Assembly: GCA_028822845.1 (NCBI GenBank) | Contig: JAPKCS010000022.1 | Location: forward strand, 1-34,552 | Direction of reading: 5' to 3' | Origin: Candidatus Poseidoniaceae archaeon | GTDB lineage: Archaea; Thermoplasmatota; Poseidoniia; Poseidoniales; Poseidoniaceae | Length of the DNA: 34,552 bases | Shown here: positions 8,908 to 16,828 of the stretch, in pieces | How the letters are laid out: each line of letters starts with the position of its first letter | Position numbering within the stretch: the first letter of the stretch is position 1 | Notes under the pieces: model-generated | The model's database searches: none | What the model saw: the letters and a program-made list of their open reading frames with translations, nothing else | What the model was told of the DNA's origin: nothing | Program-made: the position numbers and the translations under genes

Positions 8908-9495
8908 TCAAGAAAGCAGAGCAGATTCAAGCTCCTTGAGGAGAACAAGATCGACTGGAGTGTCGATGTTGAGGCCAATGTGGGGAGCTGTTGCCTCGAT
9001 CAATTCTGGCTTGAAAAGGTTCCGAAGTGGTGTTTCCGGAGGTGCTGAAAGGACTGCCTCGATGTCGGGGGCATGAAGGAGAAGAGGGTGACCTGCGCGG
9101 CCTTGGAAGGCTAAAGTCGAGGTCGTGTTCTGTTGAATCAAGGAACGGGCGTGCTCTGTGGTCCAGCCTGGACGGTCGACTGGTGCAATCAGAACGCGAC
9201 GAGGGGTTCGCCCTTTGTCACCCATCAAGGAAAGCAAACCGCATTGCACTGTTCCAGTGCGGCCATTTTCTGGTTCTTTGTTGACAACCACCGTTGCATT
9301 CAATGCTTCCTTCATCACGTCAAAGTGCAACGACTGCCGGGTCACAACAACCACTGGAGCACACCCTGCGTCGAGTAAACGCCGTACAGCAAGCCCTACG
9401 AGAGTGGTCGAACCGACCTCGACCAACGCCTTGGGCTGACCCAAGCGTTCACTTGCACCTGCAGCAAGGACAAGAGCGGGGCATCCTCGGACCAT
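8908..9495 (-). CDS. mocA: MobA/MocA-like molybdenum cofactor nucleotidyltransferase
   Basis: The product is a 195-residue NTP-transferase of the MobA/MocA group. The N-terminal signature ALVLAAGASERLGQPKALVEV matches the nucleotide-binding LAAGxSxRxGxPK pattern. The middle holds APVDRPGWTTEHARSLI (the metal-binding D-x-P pattern) and GRAGHPLLL, typical of the molybdenum cofactor cytidylyltransferase subgroup. MocA transfers CMP to the cofactor for xanthine-dehydrogenase-type enzymes, which fits the overlapping xdhC gene. MobA-type GMP transfer cannot be excluded from sequence alone. The ATG at 9495 has no clear Shine-Dalgarno. A TATA-like AATAAAAA lies about 40 bases upstream, shared with the divergent gene. 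Confidence 0.9.
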   Translation of the reverse strand: MVRGCPALVLAAGASERLGQPKALVEVGSTTLVGLAVRRLLDAGCAPVVVVTRQSLHFDVMKEALNATVVVNKEPENGRTGTVQCGLLSLMGDKGRTPRRVLIAPVDRPGWTTEHARSLIQQNTTSTLAFQGRAGHPLLLHAPDIEAVLSAPPETPLRNLFKPELIEATAPHIGLNIDTPVDLVLLKELESALLS

Positions 9496-9531
9496 GGTTG
9501 GGCCTTGGTCAGATGTTTGATTGCCTTTTCC

Positions 9532-9539
9532 TTTTTATT
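9532..9539 (+). promoter_or_regulatory. TATA-like element in a 65-base divergent promoter region
   Basis: TTTTTATT is centred about 25 bases before the ATG at 9561, the spacing expected for a leaderless archaeal transcript. Read on the other strand (AATAAAAA) it lies about 40 bases before the mocA ATG at 9495, which would leave a leader of about 15 bases. One box may therefore serve both directions, or a second plus-strand box (GATATACA, 9540-9547) may be used. Confidence 0.45.
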
Positions 9540-9560
9540 GATATACACTGAACAAGATTG

Positions 9561-10328
9561 ATGCCCATGATGGCGAGCGGAAACCCATTCACAAAACCTG
9601 AACAACGATCGCTCGAATTGCTACAGAGCATTGCTGAGGCAAATCCATGGCTCGAATTTGTTGAGCAGACTGAAGAACGAATAGAGATTCATGTTCGAGG
9701 GCAATCGCGTCGTTGGTATTCGATTGAAGCAAAACGGGCAATGGCCCAACATTTTCTCAACCACAACATCGTGCACAACGCGTGGAGCCTCGAAGTACAA
9801 GGTGGTGCCCGCAAAAGGGACATTCTACATCGCAATCAGTATTGTGCTAATTTATGCCTCAATCTCCGTCAGTCAGCAGACCTGCCAGTGGGGGATAAAA
9901 TCGCGGCACTGTGCCTCTCATTGCACAACGATGTAACCACTGCAATGAACATTCATCTGTTGGCACAATTCCTCGTTTGCCCGCGTAATGATTTGGCGAA
10001 GGTGATGATTTTTCAAGATGAAATGGTGGTGCTGCACAGCATGTTCGCAGGAAGAGACGATGAAGATCTCAACCCAGCAACCATGTTTGATATCGAAGAC
10101 GAACAATTCAACTGGGACGATTCAATTCGGGGTACTGAACAGAGCGAAGAGGGTCCTGATGAACCGTTGGAGCAGGAGCCACCGATGGTGATTGAAGAAA
10201 ACCCTCCCGAACACAATCCACCTTTCCTGACTGAGGAGGAGATTGAAGAACAGCGGTTATGGGATGTCTACGAACAACAGATGGAAGACCTTGCACGTCA
10301 AGACGAATGGGACAACAGAGCGCCCTAA
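9561..10328 (+). CDS. Hypothetical protein with acidic C-terminal tail
   Basis: I do not recognise this 255-residue protein. Residues 1-155 look like a compact soluble domain containing a basic patch (RGQSRRWYSIEAKRAM), GGARKRDILHRNQYCANLC and a helical stretch LPVGDKIAALCLSLHNDVTTAMNIHLLAQFL. From about residue 160 it is dominated by Asp/Glu/Pro, ending in a charged helix (EEIEEQRLWDVYEQQMEDLARQ) that could form a coiled coil. There is no signal peptide or membrane segment. A TATA-like box 25 bases upstream supports initiation at ATG 9561; TTG 9558 and ATGs at 9567 and 9570 are alternatives. A nucleic-acid or protein-binding role is possible from the basic domain plus acidic tail, but this is a guess. 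It ends 14 bases from the convergent dehydrogenase stop. Confidence 0.75.
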   Translation: MPMMASGNPFTKPEQRSLELLQSIAEANPWLEFVEQTEERIEIHVRGQSRRWYSIEAKRAMAQHFLNHNIVHNAWSLEVQGGARKRDILHRNQYCANLCLNLRQSADLPVGDKIAALCLSLHNDVTTAMNIHLLAQFLVCPRNDLAKVMIFQDEMVVLHSMFAGRDDEDLNPATMFDIEDEQFNWDDSIRGTEQSEEGPDEPLEQEPPMVIEENPPEHNPPFLTEEEIEEQRLWDVYEQQMEDLARQDEWDNRAP

Positions 10329-10342
10329 AGACCACTTCTTAC

Positions 10343-11491
10343 TCAGAGATCCTTGGTGATTTCACGGCCAATGATCATGCGTTGAACTTGTGAGGAACCC
10401 TCGTAAATTTGCATCACCTTAGCAGCACGCATCAACTGGGCTACAGGGTATTCTTCTGAGTAACCATAGCCGCCATAGACTTGCACGGCGTCGGTTGAAA
10501 CTTCCATGGCAGTGTCTGCTGCAAATCGCTTTGCATGAGCGGCTGATTCGGTGTTACGGATGCCAGCATCCGATTCAGAAGCGGACTTCCAAGTGAGCAT
10601 GCGTGATGCTTCGATTTTGGTTTTCATATCTGCGAGCATGAATTGAATGGCTTGGTGTTGATGTAATTTCTTTCCAAACGTCATTCGTTCGCCTGAGTAC
10701 CGCAGTGCATGCTCATAGGCGGCTCGAGCCAAGCCAGTGGCGTGCGCTGCAATGTTTGGACGGGACATGTCGAAAGCCTTCATGGCGTTCATCCAGCCGC
10801 CGGATTCAGAACCGCCAATCAGATGAGATGCTGGAACTCGAACATCATCGAAGGTGATGGAACGGGTGTCTGAGCATCGTTGACCCATGTTGATCTCCTT
10901 CTTGCCGAGGCTAAAGCCAACAGCGTCTTTCTCGACAATGAATCCCGACATACCGCGGTAACCTGCCTCCATATCCGTTTTGGCAAGGACAAAGAAAAAG
11001 TCAGCGTGTCCTGCTCCCGTGATCCACATTTTCGAACCGTTGATGATGTAGTCATCACCGTCTCGAACGGCGCTTGTTTTGCAAGCGGCGACATCAGAAC
11101 CAGCACCCGGTTCAGTCACGGCATACGAAGCGAGAGCTCCTTCTTCAGCGACCTTTCGAAGCCAGATTTCTTTCTGCTCATCTGTCGCTCCGGTGATGAT
11201 TGGTGCGCATGCAAGGGCGGTGGCATAGGCTGCCGTAGCAAAGCCAGGGTCGCCCCAAGCCAGTTCTTCATTGACCAGAACCTCTTCCATCGAGCCAAGA
11301 CCAGGCCCTCCGTAGGTTTCTGGAATGTGGAGGTTCAAAAGACCCATTTCGTGGGCTGCAAGGATGGTTTCCTTGGGATAGGTCGACGTTGCATCCCAAT
11401 GTTCTGCTTTGGGTCTGATTTCATCAACGGCGAATTCATGGGCGAGTTCTTTCAACATCTCTTGCATTTCATCAAGTTGGAAGTTGACCAT
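10343..11491 (-). CDS. Acyl-CoA dehydrogenase
   Basis: This FAD-dependent enzyme introduces the alpha-beta double bond into acyl-CoA, passing electrons to electron-transfer flavoprotein. The length of 382 residues is standard. Family signatures: ASYAVTEPGAGSDVAA (PROSITE-type acyl-CoA dehydrogenase motif), ITGAGHADFFFVLAKT, and at the C-terminus VYGGYGYSEEYPVAQLMRAAKVMQIYEGSSQVQRMIIGREI. The Glu of IYEGSSQ is at the usual catalytic base position. Substrate chain type cannot be read from sequence; short or branched chain is likely from overall resemblance. A TATA-like ACATAAAG lies 24 bases upstream of the ATG and there is no Shine-Dalgarno, suggesting a leaderless message. No etfAB, thiolase or other beta-oxidation gene is adjacent. 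Confidence 0.95.
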   Translation of the reverse strand: MVNFQLDEMQEMLKELAHEFAVDEIRPKAEHWDATSTYPKETILAAHEMGLLNLHIPETYGGPGLGSMEEVLVNEELAWGDPGFATAAYATALACAPIITGATDEQKEIWLRKVAEEGALASYAVTEPGAGSDVAACKTSAVRDGDDYIINGSKMWITGAGHADFFFVLAKTDMEAGYRGMSGFIVEKDAVGFSLGKKEINMGQRCSDTRSITFDDVRVPASHLIGGSESGGWMNAMKAFDMSRPNIAAHATGLARAAYEHALRYSGERMTFGKKLHQHQAIQFMLADMKTKIEASRMLTWKSASESDAGIRNTESAAHAKRFAADTAMEVSTDAVQVYGGYGYSEEYPVAQLMRAAKVMQIYEGSSQVQRMIIGREITKDL

Positions 11492-11511
11492 ACCAATGGG
11501 AGGAGGCCGCC

Positions 11512-11519
11512 CTTTATGT
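11512..11519 (-). promoter_or_regulatory. TATA-like box for acyl-CoA dehydrogenase
   Basis: On the minus strand the sequence reads ACATAAAG, centred about 24 bases from the ATG at 11491. The intervening bases are C/T-rich and contain no Shine-Dalgarno. This is the spacing expected when transcription starts at the A of the start codon. Confidence 0.45.
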
Positions 11520-11529
11520 CTTCATTGAT

Positions 11530-12735
11530 TCAACTAAAGGTAAACAACGCTCGACGGTGCGCTTCGAGGGTGAGGAGGAACAAACCATAGATGGCAATCA
11601 TCACCCATCCTTCCCATTTCTTGAACTCATAGGAGGTTCGCATCATGAGCAAGGCAGAGAAGCAGCCAATGATGGTGAATGGTATGATGATGTAAACGAT
11701 CAAATCGTAACCTGCGGGAGTGATTGCAAGCGGTGCAATCAATCCTGCGATTCCAATCGAGAGCAGAGGGTCGGTGATGTTTGAACCAATCAAGGTCCCA
11801 ATGGCGACACCCTGGCTTCGTTTTGCAGCCATAAGAGCGATGGTTAGTTCGGGCAATGAAGTACCAATCCCGAGCAAAATTGTGCTGATGATGGCATCAG
11901 GCACTTCAAGTTCAGTTGCGATTGATTCAACGTTTTGAATCAACTGATCTGCAGCATAGACTGCAAATGTAAGACCGGCAACCACCATGATGAAGTAAGC
12001 CGCAGTGCTCCATGAAGTACCGTGAACTTCAGTGTGTTCCTCACCTTGCAGTTCCTCTTTTTGAATTTCTTTTCGGTTGGTTAACAACCAAGTGATGTAA
12101 ATCACATACAGGGTGACTAAAATTCCGGCTTCCCATTGTTGGAGTGTCCCTTCTGTGATCAGGAAAAGACTGAGGATCAGAACGGAAAGGAGCATGATCT
12201 GTCCGTCCCGTTTCAACCAAGACTCCTTAATTTTCAATCCCTTATGGACCACGACAATACCCATAATGAGCGTAATCTGGACCAAAACGGAACCGAGGAT
12301 GTTCCCGATGGCTGTGTCAGCATAAGCTGGTGCAGCCGCTATCTTCGAGGCAGAAGAGGCAGAAATGAGAATCTCAGGTAACGAAGTTCCGATCGAGACG
12401 ATCGTGAGTCCAATGACCACCTCGGGCAAACCTACCCTGCGTGCAAGTCCCTTTGCCCCTTCAATAAAGAAGTCAGCTGAAAAAATCAGAAGGAAAAGGG
12501 CAAGAACGACAATGATGCCCATGACTGCGAGGTTGTTCGCGCTTGCTTCGGTCGAAATCAGTTTGACCGCCATGAGTCCGAGAAAGAGCGCCCCTGTGGT
12601 GACCACGGTCTGGAAGTGGACAAGTTGTGGAACCCCCATCACCTTCTCACTGGACTCCATGCGCTTGCGTACGCGACCTCCTTCTTGACCATTATGTTGG
12701 ATGGATGGTGCAAACAGTCGATTGAAAAGACCCAT
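11530..12735 (-). CDS. Na+/Ca2+ exchanger family antiporter (CaCA superfamily, YrbG-like)
   Basis: This inner-membrane exchanger probably couples Na+ entry to Ca2+ export. The product of 401 residues has about ten membrane segments in two inverted halves. Each half carries an alpha-repeat: GLTIVSIGTSLPEILISASSA with GNILGSVLVQ in the first, and ILLGIGTSLPELTIALMAA with GSNITDPLLSIG in the second. The Glu of each GTSLPE is the conserved ion ligand. A hydrophilic loop (NRKEIQKEELQGEEHTEVHG) separates the halves. The first ~45 residues are polar and the start is uncertain: ATG 12735 is only 25 bases from the divergent aquaporin ATG. ATG 12660 is preceded by CATAATG at about -33 and a GGAGGT, and may be the true start. 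Confidence 0.92.
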   Translation of the reverse strand: MGLFNRLFAPSIQHNGQEGGRVRKRMESSEKVMGVPQLVHFQTVVTTGALFLGLMAVKLISTEASANNLAVMGIIVVLALFLLIFSADFFIEGAKGLARRVGLPEVVIGLTIVSIGTSLPEILISASSASKIAAAPAYADTAIGNILGSVLVQITLIMGIVVVHKGLKIKESWLKRDGQIMLLSVLILSLFLITEGTLQQWEAGILVTLYVIYITWLLTNRKEIQKEELQGEEHTEVHGTSWSTAAYFIMVVAGLTFAVYAADQLIQNVESIATELEVPDAIISTILLGIGTSLPELTIALMAAKRSQGVAIGTLIGSNITDPLLSIGIAGLIAPLAITPAGYDLIVYIIIPFTIIGCFSALLMMRTSYEFKKWEGWVMIAIYGLFLLTLEAHRRALFTFS

Positions 12736-12760
12736 AATCTGCGGTCATCGCCCCCCGGTC

Positions 12761-13384
12761 ATGTTGCGCCGACTCCTCGCCGAGTTCATCGGCACATGGT
12801 TCATGGTTGGCGTTGGCTGTGGGAGCATCGCCATTGGAGCACCTGGTTGGGTGATTTCATCTGCGTTTGGTGCTGCAGTTACACTTGCAATCTTAGTGTT
12901 TCAACCAATCAGCGGTGCTCACATCAATCCAGCTGTAAGCATCGCCTTTGCTCGAAGCGGACACCTCGAAAAGCAAGCGCTCGTGCCTTACATCGCCGCT
13001 CAACTCGCCGGTGCCTTCACTGCTGCGTGGATGCTCAAGGGAATCGGACCAACAGAACTTGCACCTGATGTGAGTCATGCAATGGGGGCTGTCATTGAGG
13101 TGTTCATCACCTTCGCACTCATGGCTTCCATTTATTGGATCGTGGTGAAATCAGAAACGCATGTTTCCATTGCTTTCTTTGTTGGCGGCACCGTTGCTTT
13201 GTTGGCCTACTTGTTTGGACCATTGACGGGAGCCTCGATGAATCCTGCTCGCACCTTTGGACCAAACATGGTCCAAGGGCTCTATTCCAGTCTGCCTTTC
13301 TATTGGGTTACAACCATCATTGGCGCACTGGTTGCGGCTGAATTATTTCTTCGACTCCAAGCGTCGACTGAGCCTCAAGACTGA
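12761..13384 (+). CDS. Aquaporin / MIP family channel
   Basis: The product of 207 residues has six membrane segments and two half-helices with SGAHINPAVS and TGASMNPARTFGP, the two NPA signatures. ATG 12761 starts directly at the first helix (MLRRLLAEFIGTW), as usual; the frame upstream is non-homologous. By position relative to the NPA motifs, the selectivity filter reads Phe (20 before the first Asn), Ala (12 before the second Asn, where E. coli AqpZ has His), Ala and Arg. Loss of the His suggests a wider pore than a strict water channel, closer to archaeal AqpM or NIP-type channels. The substrate is therefore open (water, small uncharged solutes, gases). The 3' end overlaps the convergent E1 gene by 10 bases. 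Confidence 0.93.
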   Translation: MLRRLLAEFIGTWFMVGVGCGSIAIGAPGWVISSAFGAAVTLAILVFQPISGAHINPAVSIAFARSGHLEKQALVPYIAAQLAGAFTAAWMLKGIGPTELAPDVSHAMGAVIEVFITFALMASIYWIVVKSETHVSIAFFVGGTVALLAYLFGPLTGASMNPARTFGPNMVQGLYSSLPFYWVTTIIGALVAAELFLRLQASTEPQD

Positions 13385-15996
13385 GCCGTAAACCGGACAA
13401 CTTCGATGACGTGGTCAGTGGAGGGCACGGTGAAATCTTCCAACGGAGGAGAGAACGGAACCGGTGTATCGAGTGCACCGATCACAACAGGTGCAGCCTC
13501 GAGTGTATAGAAGCATGATTCTAAAATTCGACTTTGGACCGTGTGACCTAAACCGCCACACCATTGACCTTCTTGCAAGATCACAAGACGACCGGTGCGG
13601 GTCACAGAATCAATGCATGTCTGAGCATCAAACGGCAGCAAGGTACGCAAATCGATGATCTCAACCTCGACACCTTCCTCTGCAAGCACATCTGCTGCTT
13701 GCTTTGCCACGTGAATCATAGCACCCCATGTTACGAGGGTGATGTCACGTCCTCCGCGAATAACTGCTGCTTTGCCCAATTTGTACCTTTGGTTGTCTTC
13801 AATAGCCTGCTTTACTGGAGCAGTGTCAACCTTTTGGTTGATGTTTTGGCCCCAACCGGTCAACCCTCCACCCAGGCCATACAGACCAATGTGTTCGAGC
13901 ATGATGACCGGATCGTTGAGTTCCGCTCCTTCCATCAAAAGATCGTAAGCGTCCTGCGGCGTACCTGGAGCGATCACAATCATACCAGGGTCGTTGGCAA
14001 ACCAGGATTCAATCATGTTGGCATGGAACGGCCCTGAGCGAGTTTTAGCGCCGAGGGGAACCCGGATCGTCATTGGGCAATCAGCGCCCCAACGCCATCG
14101 GAGCATTGCTGCATTGTTGATCAGAGCATTGTAGGCGAGGGCGGCAAAACCACCAAATTGGATTTCGACCATCGGACGCATGCCGGAGAGAGCAGCGCCG
14201 GTTCCAGTGTGGACAATCACCGCTTCACAAAGCGGCATGTCAACGAGTTTGTCGGCGTGCCCGGCGTTCTTCAACGCCATGTTCATCCCAAAAGCACCTG
14301 CAACTTCCATGTCTTCACCAATGAAAACGCACTGATCCCCGTGCCGAGTGGCGACATCAGCCATGGCTTGTTGGATGGCGCGGGCATAGGTCCAACCACC
14401 GCTCTCGGCATATTCGAGCGTTGTTTTTCCCACAGCCAATGGAGACGGTTCATCTGAACCTTGGGAAGGCGATTGGAGGCGAGCAAATCGGTCTTGATGT
14501 GTTTCAGCGTCATTGAGCGTCGTCACCCCTTTGATGACCGTGGAAGGGTCTGGCCAAGCCATCTGAGTGACATCGATCATAGCCTGATCGACGAGGGCCT
14601 GCTCTTCTTCTTCCATGTTGGTGAGCGCAAGTTCATCGACGCCCAAATCCAACAGCAGTTGGCGATGAGTCGGCAAGGGATCTTTTGCTTCCCAGTACGC
14701 AAGGAGGTCCCGATCAACATAACCAGGAGGGGTTCCTGATGCGTTGCCAAGATAGAGATCATCATGATGATGCGCATGGCCGCAGCCACGCATGGTTTCG
14801 ACATGAATCAAGGTCGGACCTCCACCTTCCATGGCAAATTCACGCGCCACTGCAGCGCTGGCGTGCCAAGCAGCTGGGTCTGACCCATCAATCGTCCATG
14901 CAGGGAAACCCATAGCTACGGCTTTGTCAGCCCAAACTTCGACCCCGGATTGCTTTGCTGGAGGTGTGTCAAGAGCGATCTGATTGTTTTGTAAGATGTA
15001 GCAAATTGGAAGACCTCGTGCACCTGCAAGGTTCATTGCCTCCCAAAACTCTCCCGAAGAAGAGGCACCTTCGCCGATACAAGCCACATGGAAACGGTCA
15101 ATGTTTTGCTTCCAAGCTGCGAACGCAAGCCCCGTCATGGTGACGCTGGCAATCGGCAATGGGGCGGTTGGGGGTAGCACACCAACGTGCCAAGCACCAA
15201 CGTGAAGGTCGCGGCCGCCAGCATGATCCCAGCCCCCGTTTTGGTTGGAACCGGCTTTTCCTAAATTCGCTGCCATCACGTCAAGAGGCGTATCACCCAT
15301 TGCCAGGCCAAGGCCAATATCTCGAATCATTGGGGCGACTAAATCACCATCGTAGCCTTTGCCAGGTCGAGCGTCTCGAGGGGCATCGGGTTGACGTTGA
15401 AGGGCAGTAGCCACGGCAACAACACCTTCTTGCCAAGTCGAGCGGAAGCCTTTACCGCCAAATTTGGAACCATCTGGGGTCAGCATCCCATCGGTGTGAA
15501 TTATTTTTAATTGGGCATCGAGCATCCGAGTGCGGCTCATCATACGCTGCCATTCCAAACGGTCCCCGATTCGAACCGCCATGTAATGAGCGAGCCGTCG
15601 GAAGGTGAGTCGCAAGTCGATCAAGAAGTGCTGATTGCGTCGGTCGAGGAACTCATTCATGTTGCGACGAGGAATCACTTCAACGGACCCGTCTTGGTCC
15701 ATTTTGGCCTTGATTTGAGCCATCAATCCGCGGTGGACTGCTTCGATAAACCGTTGTGTAAAGGTGTGCCACGCTTCGCCTTCAAACTGTGAAGGTTCGT
15801 TTTCGATCAGCACATCCCATACATTGGCTGCCAAAAACAAGTGACCATCGTGACGTTGAGCGATGAAGCGGAGAACTTCCCGACGTGCGGCATCGGCGAG
15901 CAGAGGCTGAGTGAAGTTCAGCGGTGCGCTTGCCCTCCATTCTGAACCGTGAATTACCGGTAAGTCGCCTTGGCCCATGGTTTGGCCAAACGTCAC
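13375..15996 (-). CDS. Fused E1 alpha-beta component of a 2-oxoacid dehydrogenase
   Basis: This thiamine-diphosphate enzyme decarboxylates a 2-oxoacid and transfers the acyl group to a lipoyl E2. The product of 873 residues has an N-terminal extension of about 150 residues, an E1-alpha domain with the ThDP motif GEGASSSGEFWEAMN...NNQIA and the later GHAHHHDDLYLG loop, and an E1-beta domain with FIGEDMEVAGAFGMNMAL, PLCEAVIVHTGTGAALSGMRPMVEIQFGGF and a C-terminal transketolase domain. Fusion of alpha and beta is known for bacterial branched-chain-type E1 proteins. Branched-chain substrates are plausible but not proven. No E2, E3 or lipoylation gene is nearby. Start: GTG 15996 has a TATA-like ATTTAATC 25 bases upstream; ATG 15978 has GTTTTGTATTC at a similar spacing, so either start could be used. 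Confidence 0.93.
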   Translation of the reverse strand: MTFGQTMGQGDLPVIHGSEWRASAPLNFTQPLLADAARREVLRFIAQRHDGHLFLAANVWDVLIENEPSQFEGEAWHTFTQRFIEAVHRGLMAQIKAKMDQDGSVEVIPRRNMNEFLDRRNQHFLIDLRLTFRRLAHYMAVRIGDRLEWQRMMSRTRMLDAQLKIIHTDGMLTPDGSKFGGKGFRSTWQEGVVAVATALQRQPDAPRDARPGKGYDGDLVAPMIRDIGLGLAMGDTPLDVMAANLGKAGSNQNGGWDHAGGRDLHVGAWHVGVLPPTAPLPIASVTMTGLAFAAWKQNIDRFHVACIGEGASSSGEFWEAMNLAGARGLPICYILQNNQIALDTPPAKQSGVEVWADKAVAMGFPAWTIDGSDPAAWHASAAVAREFAMEGGGPTLIHVETMRGCGHAHHHDDLYLGNASGTPPGYVDRDLLAYWEAKDPLPTHRQLLLDLGVDELALTNMEEEEQALVDQAMIDVTQMAWPDPSTVIKGVTTLNDAETHQDRFARLQSPSQGSDEPSPLAVGKTTLEYAESGGWTYARAIQQAMADVATRHGDQCVFIGEDMEVAGAFGMNMALKNAGHADKLVDMPLCEAVIVHTGTGAALSGMRPMVEIQFGGFAALAYNALINNAAMLRWRWGADCPMTIRVPLGAKTRSGPFHANMIESWFANDPGMIVIAPGTPQDAYDLLMEGAELNDPVIMLEHIGLYGLGGGLTGWGQNINQKVDTAPVKQAIEDNQRYKLGKAAVIRGGRDITLVTWGAMIHVAKQAADVLAEEGVEVEIIDLRTLLPFDAQTCIDSVTRTGRLVILQEGQWCGGLGHTVQSRILESCFYTLEAAPVVIGALDTPVPFSPPLEDFTVPSTDHVIEVVRFTAQS

Positions 15997-16017
15997 CCGA
16001 ATACAAAACCAGCGGGC

Positions 16018-16025
16018 GATTAAAT
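16018..16025 (-). promoter_or_regulatory. TATA-like box for the E1 gene
   Basis: The minus strand reads ATTTAATC, centred about 25 bases before the GTG at 15996. A second AT-rich element at 15999-16009 has the same spacing to ATG 15978. The two cannot be ranked from sequence. The gap between the E1 gene and the VTT gene stop (16043) is only 46 bases, so the promoter overlaps little else. Confidence 0.35.
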
Positions 16026-16042
16026 TGGCGATTTGAGATGCT

Positions 16043-16828
16043 TCACTCGCTTGAATCGTCCAAAGCGCCGCCTAATGCTCGCATTGAAGCGCGTGTGACA
16101 AAAACGGTGGCGAGGATGGAGGCGAGGATACCCAAAAGCAGCATTGCGCTGCCAGTTGTTGAGGTTTGAACGCCCTCCAAAGCGTTGCGATTGAGGGCAA
16201 AACTACCCAGAGCGTGGCCGTAATATGCATAGGCTAGGGAATAAATGATGCTCGAAGCATTGGAAAAAACGAACACACGGAGGGAAACGGGTCCTGCAGA
16301 CATGATGTAGTTGAGCCATTCATCTGGAATAAGAGGAGAAAGGCGAACCAGAATTGAAATTCGCATGGCATCTTCTGCGAGGGCTGTTTCAATGCGCTTC
16401 ATTTTCTCATCGCCTGAAATTGAGGCTTGAATCATGTCCCTGAACAACCATCGACCCAAAAGGAAAGCGACCAGACCTCCAATCATCGATGCTGCATAAT
16501 TCACCAGTGTGGCGATCCAAAACGGGAAAATCGCTCCCGCTGCAACCTTGAGCAAGGGTGAAGGAATCAACAAAACGATGCCGAGAGCAACGGCCAGTGC
16601 ATAGAGGAGCGGTCCACTCGGGCCAACATCATCAAACCAGGCGATGATGGCTTGGGCATCTCGGAACAAAAAGTAGCCAGCTGCTGCGCATGAAAACAGC
16701 ACCACTGCTCCAAAAAGAGCACGCCACCGGTAGAGTTGCGGTTGATTTTCTCGCATTTGTTGAAGGTTCACTCGACCATCAATCAATTGCATTTCAGCAG
16801 GTTTTGGAATGCTTCCGAGTCGTTTCAT
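16043..16828 (-). CDS. VTT-domain (TVP38/TMEM64, DedA-like) membrane protein
   Basis: The product of 261 residues has about 40 polar residues, a first membrane helix (WRALFGAVVLFSCAAAGYFLF), then the VTT core: LALGIVLLIPSPLLKVAAGAIFPFWIATLVNYAASMIGGLVAFLLGRWLFRD and, after a charged helix, ILVRLSPLIPDEWLNYIMSAGPVSLRVFVFSNA. The paired re-entrant segments and the R-x-SPL-P pattern are typical of the family. A last helix lies near the C-terminus. VTT proteins move lipids between leaflets in several systems; the substrate here is unknown. The ATG overlaps the response-regulator stop (ATGA, 16825-16828), so the two are translationally coupled. The longer upstream frame is just the out-of-frame end of the regulator gene. 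Confidence 0.87.
   Translation of the reverse strand: MKRLGSIPKPAEMQLIDGRVNLQQMRENQPQLYRWRALFGAVVLFSCAAAGYFLFRDAQAIIAWFDDVGPSGPLLYALAVALGIVLLIPSPLLKVAAGAIFPFWIATLVNYAASMIGGLVAFLLGRWLFRDMIQASISGDEKMKRIETALAEDAMRISILVRLSPLIPDEWLNYIMSAGPVSLRVFVFSNASSIIYSLAYAYYGHALGSFALNRNALEGVQTSTTGSAMLLLGILASILATVFVTRASMRALGGALDDSSE

Noticed and set aside
10880-11590. Plus-strand open frame of 236 codons opposite acyl-CoA dehydrogenase
   Set aside because: It is antisense to a gene with complete family motifs; the translation has no recognisable features.
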